A stretch of DNA of 64,000 bases from Coniferiporia sulphurascens. Its lineage: Eukaryota; Basidiomycota; Agaricomycetes; Hymenochaetales; Hymenochaetaceae. Location of the stretch: the NCBI GenBank assembly GCA_002794785.1, contig NBBA01000007.1, forward strand, positions 1,550,001-1,614,000, given 5' to 3'. The notes beneath the pieces are model-generated. The model did no database searches and was not told where the DNA came from. It was given only the letters and a program-made list of their open reading frames with translations. Below are positions 1 to 9,723 of this stretch, in pieces; the stretch's first letter is position 1; each line of letters starts with the position of its first letter. The position numbers and the translations under genes are program-made.

Positions 1-2493
1 TAGTAAAACTGGCAGTATGCACCCAATGTAGAGACGTCTGAGGTGGAGCGGGTCGAGGCCGCGTAAGGTGTTGCCGAGGAGTTCCAGGGTGCGGAGCGAG
101 GACATGGCTTTAAAGCACATGCGTTGGATGTGGACCATAAACAGTAATTGTGCGTCGAAGAAAATTCCCAACCAGCGCAAAGGCTGGGAGGGGACTATCC
201 GAAGGGGTGTGAGACCCCGTCGCGGCAGGTGTATAGGGTGGATAAGGGAGTCTTCGCGTAGGGCGTGTCGCCGGGTCCAGTGGATGAGCTCTGTTTTATC
301 ATCATCCAGTGAGAGCCCAAGGGCATGGCATGCTGCGGAGAAGGAGACGTATGCCTGTTCGAGGCGCGTGACGTTGGTTGTGATGGAGCTCGAAGAGGTG
401 GAAAGGAGGTGGTCGTCCACATAAGCACGGACGAAGACGAGGGGATCAGAGACCTGGAGAGAGGTAAGAAGGCTGGTCGCAAAGAGTGCAGACAGGATGG
501 GCGAGATGGGTGAGCCTTGGGGAACGCCCATATTAGGTATGGGGGTCAGAGTGTCGGTAAACCCATCAAAAGACAGGGCGACGCGGCGATCTGAGATGAA
601 GGAGAGGACCCATGAGACAGTGAGAGGGGGAAACCCTAGTTCTGTGAGGACGGCAAGTAGGCGGGGATGTTGGACTGAAGGGAAAAACCCAGCCACGTCG
701 ATGGCAAGGGCCGTCGTGACATGGTGTTTGGCCCAGGCAGCCTCAATTTCGTTTACGAGGTCCGAGGTGGCATCCAAAACGCCCGACTTTTGGCGGGTAC
801 TGAATTGGGAAGGGGGAAGTGCACCGAGTTCGTTGGCAATGAACTGGATGCGGTTAGCAATAATCTTCTCGAGGAGTTTGCCCATAGTTTCTTCGAGAGT
901 GATAGGGCAGTATGCGTTAAGGGCAGTAGGGTCTTTCTTATTGAGTTTGCGGAGCATCACCACCTTAGCGTCCTTCCAAGGACGGGGATGGTGTCCAGCA
1001 TTCAAGCACTCATTATAAAGTGCGAGAAGTGGAACACTATGGGCGGCATGCAGGCTTTTAAGGGCCTGGTAGCCAACACCCGTAATGCCCGGGGCACTTG
1101 AATTCGAAGTGAGATTGAGGGCGTGGTCAAGCTCCTCCATGAGGATAGGATGATCGCGCATAGGGCGGGCACCGACGAAGGAATACGTCGGGGGGAGGGC
1201 AGCGGACGGTTGGGTACCGAAGTACTTAGACCGGAAGGCAGAGGCCTTCTCCGCAGGGGAGTTCACGGTGGAGTGTCCCGTAACCAGGGAGGGGATGGGT
1301 GCACGTCTTGTGCCCATCACCCACTTCGCCATTGGCCAGATTTTGTCCGGTTTGACGGAGGCGGTAAACAAGTCAGCCCATGCGCGTTTAGCGCGGCGAA
1401 AGATACCGGCCGACTCTCGTCGGAGCGCGATACGGGTTGCCGGAGTTGCTCCACGCAAAGCGGCCATGTGAGCACGGCAGGAGGCATCCCACCACTTGAC
1501 CTTGTGGCCCCCTGCCTTCGAAGAGGCTGGGGGGTGAGAGGAATTGGTGGCGAGAACCAGCGCATCGTGAATGGTGGCGACTTTGACGTCCAGGAGTTGT
1601 GGAGTGGCGCCTGAGAGGGTGAAGGCGGCAGTGAGGGGTTCTTCGAGGGCTTCCAACCATTCAGTAGAGAGCGAGTCATCATACTTAGGGCGAAGGAAGG
1701 GGTCGATGAATGGATCAGAAGAGAGGGGGATGGACCAGGTGATAACAGCGTGGTCGGATCCGGAGGGGGTATCCCAGGACCGTGTCCAGGAATTGCCCAA
1801 AGCGAGGTCTTCCAGAGAAGGGGAAGCCCAGGCGAGGTCGATGACTGATTCGGTGAGTTGGGTAGAAGGGCGGCGCCGGGTATCGAAGCCCAGCTGATTG
1901 ATGAGGTGCATGGCGTGTGAGGCAGCCCAGTGCTCCAGTGGATGGGCTTTTTGTGCGTTGCTGGCAGAGTGGGTGCCATGGTCCCAGTGGATGGAGTGGA
2001 GGTTGAAATCCCCAGCAACCAGCCAGTGTGCACTCGGGGGTAGCTCGAGCAGAGCGAGAGAGGAGATGGTATCTTTTTTATTCGCATCGTGATTGTATAC
2101 ATTAGTGACAAAAAGTGGCCCAAGGCCAGTGTCAAAAATTAACGTGAGTATGTCCCGGGATGGGGAGCGCAAGGCATCCAAAATCACCTGAGACAGAGGG
2201 ATGGACTGGTGAACCAGTGTGACCACACGCGGGCGTGTTAGTTCAGTACCCCCCGAGGAGGGGGGTAAAAAGACATGGTAGTTGGGCATAGCGGGGAAGC
2301 CGAAAACAGGCATACCTGATGCTGCAAACATAGAGGGGGAGGCACCGATAGGGTACCAAGGGGGTTCCTGTAGAAGAATAACCGCAGGTGGAAGGGTGGC
2401 ACCGGGGGCGGACGAGAAGGAGTGGACGAGTGCTTCGATGTGCACTCGGGACGTTGCAACATTGTGTTGCATAAACGTCCAGGGACTACTCAT
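1..2493 (-). CDS. LINE ORF2: endonuclease-reverse transcriptase (partial, runs off the left edge)
   Basis: The frame is open for all 831 codons from the ATG at 2493 to base 1, without a stop or frameshift. Residues 1 to about 250 form an exonuclease-endonuclease-phosphatase fold: QEPPW near the start, AGDFNLHSIHWD in the middle, and the catalytic GSDHAVITW near residue 243. Reverse transcriptase follows from about residue 430: the APGITGVGY block, DVAGFFPSV with the first catalytic aspartate, GVPQGSPISPIL, and YVDD at about 691-694 with both aspartates. The ATG overlaps the ORF1 stop in the string ATGAGTAG, which suggests coupled termination-reinitiation. One odd point is YCPITL where YRPISL is usual. 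The catalytic residues look intact, so ORF2 may still be functional if its 3' end is complete. Confidence 0.9.
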   Translation of the reverse strand, partial: MSSPWTFMQHNVATSRVHIEALVHSFSSAPGATLPPAVILLQEPPWYPIGASPSMFAASGMPVFGFPAMPNYHVFLPPSSGGTELTRPRVVTLVHQSIPLSQVILDALRSPSRDILTLIFDTGLGPLFVTNVYNHDANKKDTISSLALLELPPSAHWLVAGDFNLHSIHWDHGTHSASNAQKAHPLEHWAASHAMHLINQLGFDTRRRPSTQLTESVIDLAWASPSLEDLALGNSWTRSWDTPSGSDHAVITWSIPLSSDPFIDPFLRPKYDDSLSTEWLEALEEPLTAAFTLSGATPQLLDVKVATIHDALVLATNSSHPPASSKAGGHKVKWWDASCRAHMAALRGATPATRIALRRESAGIFRRAKRAWADLFTASVKPDKIWPMAKWVMGTRRAPIPSLVTGHSTVNSPAEKASAFRSKYFGTQPSAALPPTYSFVGARPMRDHPILMEELDHALNLTSNSSAPGITGVGYQALKSLHAAHSVPLLALYNECLNAGHHPRPWKDAKVVMLRKLNKKDPTALNAYCPITLEETMGKLLEKIIANRIQFIANELGALPPSQFSTRQKSGVLDATSDLVNEIEAAWAKHHVTTALAIDVAGFFPSVQHPRLLAVLTELGFPPLTVSWVLSFISDRRVALSFDGFTDTLTPIPNMGVPQGSPISPILSALFATSLLTSLQVSDPLVFVRAYVDDHLLSTSSSSITTNVTRLEQAYVSFSAACHALGLSLDDDKTELIHWTRRHALREDSLIHPIHLPRRGLTPLRIVPSQPLRWLGIFFDAQLLFMVHIQRMCFKAMSSLRTLELLGNTLRGLDPLHLRRLYIGCILPVLL

Positions 2494-4283
2494 CAGCCGG
2501 GGGTGGGGCGAAAGAGGAACAGGCACGGCCACGCTGTTTGGGGCAGCTGGAAGAGTCGGCGCGGTGTTCGCCAGAGCAGTTTGAGCATTTGGGGGTGTGG
2601 GTGCAGGGGGAGGAGGCCGGAAGGGCGTCGTGAACACAGCCTGGGCAGCGCATGTGGTGGTCATCAGTACGGTGATGGCCAGCACAGATGAAGCACGACC
2701 ACAGGCGGTTCCTGCAGTTTTGAACGAGGTGGCCTAATGCTGCGCATTTAGTGCACTGCATGAGGCGAGGGAGGTCACGACGAGCCACCAGTTTGAGCCG
2801 GCGGCCGAACATGTAAACAACACGGTTCCTCGGGGTAGAGAGGATGGCCACAGAACGGGAGCCCGTTGGGTCCTCGAAGGAGAAAGCAATTGGGGCAGAC
2901 ATGACGTCCTCCCCCAGGAGTTCATAGGCCTGGGTCCAGTCGGGCTCTAGAGTCATGGGGAGAGAGAGGAGGTGAGGGTTGGCAGCACGGAACTCCGCTT
3001 GGAGGTCGGCCGCAGTGAAGGCGGGGAGGCCCGGCGCAGGACGCGTAGGGACTTCAGCAATTTGGAGGCAGGCCCAAGATACAAGTTGGGAGACTGTGGC
3101 AGGGTAGATGCTTTGCACGGCCGCCATCACAACTTCCTTCACACTGTTCATAGTAGGGACATGGGTGTTGTGAGCGAACATAACGAAGCAGTTGCCTCGT
3201 TCGTTCCAATGGGCAGCACGAACGACCAGTTTGGCCGCTGTGGGAAAGCGTGAGAGGGCGGTCCGGACGTTGATAGTCGTCTGGGAGTCGGTAGGGTGCG
3301 CTTCAGCAGGAGGTGGGGCCCCATGGAAGCGGATGGCGAGGGTCGGGTCCGTAATGGTACGGATAACCGGGAGGACTGCACGCTTCGGCTCTTGTTTCAC
3401 AGCGCTAGCAGTAGCGGGGGCCCCTGTCAACACTGGCGCTGCAGTAGCAGGGGCAGTGGCAGGGGTAGCCCCACCCGCAGCAAGACCTGGAGTGACAGGT
3501 GTCGGCAAGGTGGACCCAGTGGTGAGGTTAGAAGGGCCCAAAGGTCCTTGTGGTGGAGGAGGGGCAGTACTAGGGTTGGCTTTACCCTTCCCTTTCCTGT
3601 CTCTGGAGGGGGCAGACCCGACCCCTGAGGAGCGTGGGGGGGGGCGTTTGAGGGCGTCCATCCGCTGCATCATGAAGGCCATTTGGCGTGTAAGGTCAGA
3701 CATGACCTGCACCATCTGCTGTGGCAGGGAGGGAGGAGAGGGGAGGCCGGCCACAGTCTGGGGGGGCTGGGGGGGGGCTGAGATGGGGGCGGGGCCAGAG
3801 GCCATGCTGAGACGGGGGCCCGCCGCCGCCCTGAAGGCCTGCATCGTGGCTGACTGTGCGAGAGGATCCTCCTGGACCAGAGCACTGTTGAGAGAGTTGA
3901 CCGCGAAGGCAATCTCCCCGAGGAGGGCGGCAGTCGGGGCGGCCGAGCTAGAGGTCGTCTTTCCGAGTGCGAGAAGGTCATGGGAGGCGCACATAGCAGT
4001 GGTAGCGGCCAGCCTAAGAAGGGGAACCTGCAGCGCTTCCGCCCGGGGGGACAGAGGGGCTGGGGCGTTGGTGGATTTGCGCTTTTTCCGCGCAGAGGCC
4101 GTGGAGTCCTGGGCGTCATCGTTACCAGCCTCCAACATTTCTGAGTCGGAGTCAATGGACGAGATAGCAGCAGACATCGGGCGGGATGGGCCACGGGGGG
4201 TCTCGTCTACACGGGGGGCCACCCCACCACCACCAGGAGGCGTGATAGGGGGGGCAGGCACAATGAGGGCAGAGTCTGCATCA
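2486..4283 (-). pseudogene. LINE ORF1, 3' part: gag-like protein with three zinc knuckles
   Basis: This frame ends at the TAG at 2488-2486. The C-terminus carries CTKCAALGHLVQNC (a classic C-x2-C-x4-H-x4-C knuckle), then a cysteine/histidine-rich second finger and CSNCSGEHRADSSSC. Upstream is a proline/alanine-rich linker with a basic KKRKS patch and a serine/aspartate-rich stretch. The open frame continues to an ATG at 4381, but those first 31 codons are antisense Copia LTR, so that start is not ancestral. The true N-terminal part lies at 9719-10203 beyond the insertion, in the same frame once the Copia element and one target-site copy are removed. Confidence 0.85.
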
Positions 4284-4288
4284 GTGGG
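4284..4288. repeat. Target-site duplication of the Copia element, left copy (gtggg)
   Basis: The 5 bp gtggg immediately precedes the 5' LTR. The same 5 bp (9719-9723) immediately follows the 3' LTR. Five base pairs is the usual Ty1/Copia integrase stagger, and the pair fixes both element borders. Confidence 0.92.
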
Positions 4289-4544
4289 TATTAAATAAAT
4301 ATAACGAACGACATAAATATAGAACGTGGTCATATGAACAACCACCTTACTAAGTGAACGATAACGCAATGATAACGCCATACGATAAAAGCTAGTTAGT
4401 TATAGTAGTACTAGCCCATGGAACGTGTATATAAGGGGAGCTGGTCTCGCCCTAGAAATACATCGGTTTACGCTGATAACCCACCTTGCCTGAAGTCTCA
4501 CCACTGCACCTCATCGTCTACCACAAAGTGCGTAGATTTTAAGA
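4289..4544 (+). repeat. Copia 5' LTR (256 bp)
   Basis: It begins TATTAAAT and ends TTTTAAGA, so it lacks the usual TG...CA termini. A TATA box (TATATAAGG, 4428-4436) marks the U3 promoter. On the minus strand it contains an ATG at 4381 that opens in frame into the LINE ORF1 remnant. Confidence 0.93.
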
Positions 4545-4555
4545 GGTTATGAGCC
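4545..4555 (+). other. Primer-binding site complementary to the anticodon loop of initiator tRNA-Met
   Basis: The bases ggttatgagcc directly abut the 5' LTR. Their complement, GGCTCATAACC, is the anticodon-loop sequence of eukaryotic initiator tRNA-Met. That implies priming from an internal (half-tRNA) site, as known for Drosophila copia and yeast Ty5, rather than from a tRNA 3' end. Confidence 0.8.
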
Positions 4556-4613
4556 TTGACTCTAAACTAACGAAACGATTAACAAAAACTATACATCCTC
4601 ATATAACGAAATT

Positions 4614-7600
4614 ATGTCTGACGGACAGAAACCAAACACTCGTGAGCAAACACGTTTGCAAAAATTATCAGGATTACGAATAATAGCTAATGAACTAAAA
4701 ATAACGTACACACAGTCATCAACGATCGAAGAACTCGAAGAAAAAATTCAAAAAGCTAAAGATAGTAAAAGGTTAGTTGACCTAATACTTCAATGTAACC
4801 TAAGACAAATACCTATTAACGGAACTGAACAACAAATACAAGACCGAATAAACAGGTATGATAATTCTACCAAAGATGAAAAATCAAAAATAAGAACTGA
4901 TTATAAACTGGAACTAACGAATCACGCTAAAGATTTAGGAATATCAGATCAAGGAAAATCATCCGAAATCAGATACCGAATAAGTACGTATTTGGGCATA
5001 TCAGATCCAAATGAAAAAGCTCAATTTAAAATTGATAATCCTTATATTAAGCCAGAAGAAGAAAGCGATAAAAAAGAAGACGACGATAAAAAAGATAACG
5101 AAGAAGAAAACTCCGAAGAATCCAAAAATAACCCATCACGTGAGCCATCAGAGCCATCTGACCCTGACGATTCAGACGCTAACGATACCGAGGAAGATGA
5201 ACCGAGTATGGCAACTAAACTCGCGGAACTCCAGAAATTCTTCGACGGAATTGAGAAACTCGACGGGCACAGAAACTACAAACTCTGGAACTACAGAGTC
5301 CGAAGTGCAATCGAGAGTGCAGGTTACGGTAACCTGCTCACTAACTCCCCAGGAACTGGAGAGACTGGTATATCAAGCGCTTTATATAACGGCATTATGC
5401 GCACTATGCCCGACAAAATATTGGCTTATTATCTTAATTTCTCTAAAGATATTCCAGCGCTACTCAAAGCGCTTGACGGACGATATAACGTCCAGACAAC
5501 AATTACAAAGGGCTTTAACGAGGCTGCCCTTTTTGATATCCGAGGTCATGTCAGCCATTTCGATGGAACGCTCGATAACCTCAGCAATAAATACGAGGAA
5601 CTCATAGCCCAAGGGGTGAAAGTTTCAGAGTCGACATATATATCGGCTATTACGAGGGCAACGCCCGAACAATATCAATACGTACTCACACAGAGTGAGT
5701 TATATATAAAAACGATTAACGAAACAAATCCAGACAAAGATGAAATTGAACTAACCCCTCAATTTTTACTAACGGCACTGAGAAACGCCTTTGAGGGGTG
5801 GCGTAAAAATCACCAAAGAACAGGAGCGGCGGCTAATCACCTGCCCAAGGACGAGCGGAACCACCCCTATTTCAGGGGCCGCGGACGCGGTAACAGCCGC
5901 GGTGTACAACCACGAGGTCGCGGCTATAGAGGCCGTGGAGGATACATGCGAGGACGAGGTCGAGGGGGATATTCCCCTAACCAACAATCACACGTTATTA
6001 AGTGCTATAATTGTAACAAGCTAGGGCACTTTAGTCGAGATTGCTGGGCGCCAAAAACGGAATGGACGAAGGCAGCTCAGAAGAAAAAAGAGGACGCGAA
6101 CGACGAAAAAGGAAAAGGGAAGGAAACGGGTGCGTCAGCGGCACCGACAACGACTGGGGCAAGTGCGGCCCAGGCTAAACATACCGCAGCAGCAGCAGCA
6201 ACAAACATCGCATCGAGCTCTCGAATCGAATTAAGCGCCGTAATCGGCCAAGGCGAAATTGGCGCCTTCATAACCGAAGTCGACGATAACGATTTTGACA
6301 TGGGAGAATTCCCAATTTATTCGTACAACGACTTCCTTGACAAAATCGGAAATTACGACAGCTCCATGGAAGACGTGGATGATAACAATTTAAACGTAAG
6401 CATTAACGTTATTACAACTGAAAAAATTGCTAACAATATTTATTCCTCAATGGATATAATCGATACTGGTGCAACGATACATCTAACACCATATTTAAAT
6501 CGACTACGAAATACATATAAAACCGACACAATCACGATAACGGCCGCAAACAAAACAACGTTCATGGCAAATATAGTAGGGGATCTTAAGCTTTACATCC
6601 CCAACGGACACTCGGTAAGTGTCATAAAATTATCAAACGTATACTACAATCCTAAAATGAATATGACATTAGTCTCTCAAGGACTTCTATGTCAAGACGG
6701 TTACGAATTTATCTATAAACAAAATGAATGCATAATAAAGTATCCTAATGGATCTTTATGCGGAAAAATTAAAAATACAAATGGATTGTATAGTATATTT
6801 AACAATGATGTACAAGCGGCTACAAAAAATGTAACATTATTTGAACTTCACAAAAAACTCGGGCATATAAGTTATGCTTACATAAAACGATTACTAAAAG
6901 AAGATCAAATTACAAATCAAAAAATATCAAATTACGACGAAACTCAATGCACAATTTGTCTTGAAGCAAATATAAAAAGAATGCAAATCCCAAAATTACG
7001 TATTACAAAGTTAGCCGAAAAATTTGGCGATCATATACACATGGACATATGGGGTCCAGCATCCACACATGCTATAGGAGGATATAAATATCTTCTAACA
7101 CTTGTAGATGACGCTACAAGATGGATAAAAATGATTTTATTAAAAACAAAAAATGAGGGCTTAAATGCATATACGACATGGGCTACTATGCTCAATACAC
7201 AATTTAATATAAAAATAAAAATATTACAAAGCGATAATGACTCAGTGTTTTTAAGTAAACAATTCACTGAATATTTAGAAAAACACGGAACAATACGAAA
7301 GCTGACTGTTCACGATACGCCACAACAAAATGGTGTAGCAGAACGATCACATCAAACGATTTTAAACAATACACGAGTAAATCTGCTACAAGCAAAATTA
7401 CCACCCAGTCTATGGGGAGAAGCTGTAAAATACAGTACTTACGTATACAATAGAACGCCAAAGAGCGCTATTAATTTTAAAACACCATATTTCAAACGAT
7501 ATAACGAAAATTACAACATAGACGATTTAAAAGAATTCGGCCAATATTGCATAATAAAACAAGAAGACGTAAATAAATTACAACCAAAAGGAATATATGC

Positions 7601-9455
7601 ACAATGGTTAGGATTTGACGAAGAAAGTAAAGGTCACAGAACCTATCACAATAGAAAAATATCAGTCGAACGAAATCTACAATTTTTAGATTCTCCACCA
7701 TCTAAAATTGAAGGGGAGAATATAACAGAAAAACAAAACGAACAAATAAAAGAATTAAATGAAAGACCAATAAGAAATATTAAAGCAACGAAACGATCAT
7801 TAGGTCTAAACTTTGACGAACAAAACACAGTCGCTTATCTTACGGAATTTAATCAATTCAATACGGAATTAATAGGCGATCCGAATTCATATCAACAAGC
7901 GATCAATAGAATTGACGCAAATCAGTGGATCACGGCAATGAAAGAAGAAATAAAAACGTTAATCGAAAGATCTACATGGAAAATCATTGATCCACCAAAA
8001 GAAGCAAACATAATCGGAACAAGATTTGTTTACAAAACAAAAAGATTAGCAAACGGAGAAATCGAACGTTACAAAGCAAGATTAGTAGTTCAAGGATTTG
8101 CCCAGAAAGAAGGCATAGACTACTACTCAAACGACACATTCGCTCCAGTAGCACGATTAGCTACAGTAAGAACAATATTAAGTTGGAGCGCAACAAATGA
8201 TTACGAAATTCACCAAATCGATATAAAATCAGCTTACTTATACGGTGAATTAGAAAAAGACGAAAACATATACATAAAACCACCACCAGGAAATCTAATT
8301 GTAATAAAACCTGGACAAGTTTTAAAACTAAACAAAGCCTTATACGGACTAAAACAAGCAGGCAGACGATGGTATAAAAAATTATCAGAAATATTAATCG
8401 GAATAGGACTAACAAGAGCAGTCCAAGATAACGCAGTATTCCTAAGAAAAGATAAAGGAAAAACAATTCTAATACTTTTCATACATGTTGACGACATAAC
8501 AATATGTGGCTTAAATCTAAAAATAATAAAAGCCTTTAAAGAAGAAATTGGAAAACATGTAAAATTCACTGACGGAAACGATATACATTGGTTACTTGGT
8601 ATTGAAATTGAAAGAAACCGAGATGAAAAAATCATAAAACTAAGACAAAAACATTATATTGATAATATAATAGAAAAATACAAATTAAAAGACGCTGCAA
8701 CGGTACGAACACCAATGACACCAGGTCAAGTGTTAAAATCACTTGAAAATCCAACTAATGAAGAACTAAACTTCATGAACCAAATACCATATATGAACAT
8801 GGTTGGAGCATTACGATATGCAGCAGATTGTACGAGACCTGACATATCATTTGCAACAGGTCAATTTGCTAGGCATCTAAATAAACCTAGTATTGAACAT
8901 TACAATGCAGTAAAACACTGTTTTAAATATTTAAAAGGAACGAACGATTATTGGTTAATACTCGGAGGAAAAGAATCAATCGAGTTAACCGGATACACTG
9001 ACGCTGACGGAATGACACAAGAAGGACATAAAGCTATATCAGGATATATATTCCAAATAGGAAACGCAACGACATCCTGGTCAAGTAAAAAACAAGAATT
9101 AGTGTCATTATCAGTATGCGAAGCAGAATTACAAGCTTTAACTCATGGAGTAAAAGAAGCTATATGGCTACGAAGACTGGTTGAAGAGGTACTGCAGACC
9201 TTGGATACACCTACGAAGATATTATGTGATAATCAAGCAGCCATAACAATAGTAAACTCAACAGAACAAAAATATACGCAACGAACAAAACATATTGACA
9301 TACGAAAAGACTTCTTACGAGATTATATTGAAAATGAAACCATATCAGTTTCATATATTCCAACTGGACAGCAAAAGGCTGATATTATGACAAAAGCGCT
9401 AACGATAGAATTAATCAAACGTTTTACAAGTCTACTCCGCCTAGTAAAAGTTTGA
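4614..9455 (+). CDS. Copia Gag-Pol polyprotein, 1,613 aa, apparently intact
   Basis: Domains in order. Residues 1-130 are three helix-rich repeats resembling SAP/HeH DNA-binding modules, followed by an acidic lysine/glutamate linker. Next come the Gag core (about 195-400), an RGG-rich tract (about 420-460) and the zinc knuckle CYNCNKLGHFSRDC (about 464-477). Aspartic protease has DTGATIHL (about 617). Integrase has an HHCC finger (about 746-785) and the triad D (HMDIWG), D (LQSDND), E (GVAERSHQ). Reverse transcriptase has RLANGEIERYKARLV and the active site HVDD near residue 1291, where YVDD is commoner. RNase H has GYTDADG, CEAEL, LCDNQAA and KHIDIRKD. No stop, frameshift or lost catalytic residue is visible. 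Gag and Pol are one frame, so the Gag:Pol ratio must be set after translation. Confidence 0.97.
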   Translation: MSDGQKPNTREQTRLQKLSGLRIIANELKITYTQSSTIEELEEKIQKAKDSKRLVDLILQCNLRQIPINGTEQQIQDRINRYDNSTKDEKSKIRTDYKLELTNHAKDLGISDQGKSSEIRYRISTYLGISDPNEKAQFKIDNPYIKPEEESDKKEDDDKKDNEEENSEESKNNPSREPSEPSDPDDSDANDTEEDEPSMATKLAELQKFFDGIEKLDGHRNYKLWNYRVRSAIESAGYGNLLTNSPGTGETGISSALYNGIMRTMPDKILAYYLNFSKDIPALLKALDGRYNVQTTITKGFNEAALFDIRGHVSHFDGTLDNLSNKYEELIAQGVKVSESTYISAITRATPEQYQYVLTQSELYIKTINETNPDKDEIELTPQFLLTALRNAFEGWRKNHQRTGAAANHLPKDERNHPYFRGRGRGNSRGVQPRGRGYRGRGGYMRGRGRGGYSPNQQSHVIKCYNCNKLGHFSRDCWAPKTEWTKAAQKKKEDANDEKGKGKETGASAAPTTTGASAAQAKHTAAAAATNIASSSRIELSAVIGQGEIGAFITEVDDNDFDMGEFPIYSYNDFLDKIGNYDSSMEDVDDNNLNVSINVITTEKIANNIYSSMDIIDTGATIHLTPYLNRLRNTYKTDTITITAANKTTFMANIVGDLKLYIPNGHSVSVIKLSNVYYNPKMNMTLVSQGLLCQDGYEFIYKQNECIIKYPNGSLCGKIKNTNGLYSIFNNDVQAATKNVTLFELHKKLGHISYAYIKRLLKEDQITNQKISNYDETQCTICLEANIKRMQIPKLRITKLAEKFGDHIHMDIWGPASTHAIGGYKYLLTLVDDATRWIKMILLKTKNEGLNAYTTWATMLNTQFNIKIKILQSDNDSVFLSKQFTEYLEKHGTIRKLTVHDTPQQNGVAERSHQTILNNTRVNLLQAKLPPSLWGEAVKYSTYVYNRTPKSAINFKTPYFKRYNENYNIDDLKEFGQYCIIKQEDVNKLQPKGIYAQWLGFDEESKGHRTYHNRKISVERNLQFLDSPPSKIEGENITEKQNEQIKELNERPIRNIKATKRSLGLNFDEQNTVAYLTEFNQFNTELIGDPNSYQQAINRIDANQWITAMKEEIKTLIERSTWKIIDPPKEANIIGTRFVYKTKRLANGEIERYKARLVVQGFAQKEGIDYYSNDTFAPVARLATVRTILSWSATNDYEIHQIDIKSAYLYGELEKDENIYIKPPPGNLIVIKPGQVLKLNKALYGLKQAGRRWYKKLSEILIGIGLTRAVQDNAVFLRKDKGKTILILFIHVDDITICGLNLKIIKAFKEEIGKHVKFTDGNDIHWLLGIEIERNRDEKIIKLRQKHYIDNIIEKYKLKDAATVRTPMTPGQVLKSLENPTNEELNFMNQIPYMNMVGALRYAADCTRPDISFATGQFARHLNKPSIEHYNAVKHCFKYLKGTNDYWLILGGKESIELTGYTDADGMTQEGHKAISGYIFQIGNATTSWSSKKQELVSLSVCEAELQALTHGVKEAIWLRRLVEEVLQTLDTPTKILCDNQAAITIVNSTEQKYTQRTKHIDIRKDFLRDYIENETISVSYIPTGQQKADIMTKALTIELIKRFTSLLRLVKV

Positions 9456-9462
9456 AGGGGAG
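9451..9462 (+). other. Polypurine tract of the Copia element
   Basis: The purine-rich gaaggggag ends at the base before the 3' LTR start, the expected position for the plus-strand primer. The polyprotein TGA (9453-9455) overlaps it. Confidence 0.85.
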
Positions 9463-9718
9463 TATTAAATAAATATAACGAACGACATAAATATAGAACG
9501 TGGTCATATGAACAACCACCTTACTAAGTGAACGATAACGCAATGATAACGCCATACGATAAAAGCTAGTTAGTTATAGTAGTACTAGCCCACGGAACGT
9601 GTATATAAGGGGAGCTGGTCTCGCCCTAGAAATACATCGGTTTACGCTGATAACCCACCTTGCCTGAAGTCTCACCACTGCACCTCATCGTCTACCACAA
9701 AGTGCGTAGATTTTAAGA
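9463..9718 (+). repeat. Copia 3' LTR (256 bp)
   Basis: Same length as the 5' LTR with one mismatch over 256 bp. It is preceded by the polypurine tract and followed by the target duplication. Confidence 0.93.
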
Positions 9719-9723
9719 GTGGG
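9719..9723. repeat. Target-site duplication of the Copia element, right copy (gtggg)
   Basis: Matches 4284-4288 exactly. Removing the element plus one copy restores the LINE ORF1 reading frame. Confidence 0.92.

Larger units (their letters stand above)
4289..9718 (+). mobile_element. Complete Ty1/Copia LTR retrotransposon, 5,430 bp
   Basis: It has two 256-bp LTRs, a primer-binding site directly after the 5' LTR, one 1,613-codon gag-pol frame and a polypurine tract directly before the 3' LTR, bracketed by gtggg duplications. The domain order protease-integrase-RT-RNase H identifies Ty1/Copia rather than Gypsy. The LTRs differ at one position (t versus c in the agcccaYggaac stretch), so insertion was very recent. 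The element is clearly more AT-rich than the LINE it entered. Confidence 0.96.

Noticed and set aside
1317..2135. 272-codon minus-strand frame
   Set aside because: Alternate frame of LINE ORF2, whose real frame is open through this region and holds the endonuclease motifs.
3192..4298. 368-codon plus-strand frame
   Set aside because: Exact antisense shadow of the GC-rich LINE ORF1; no domain; low-complexity composition.
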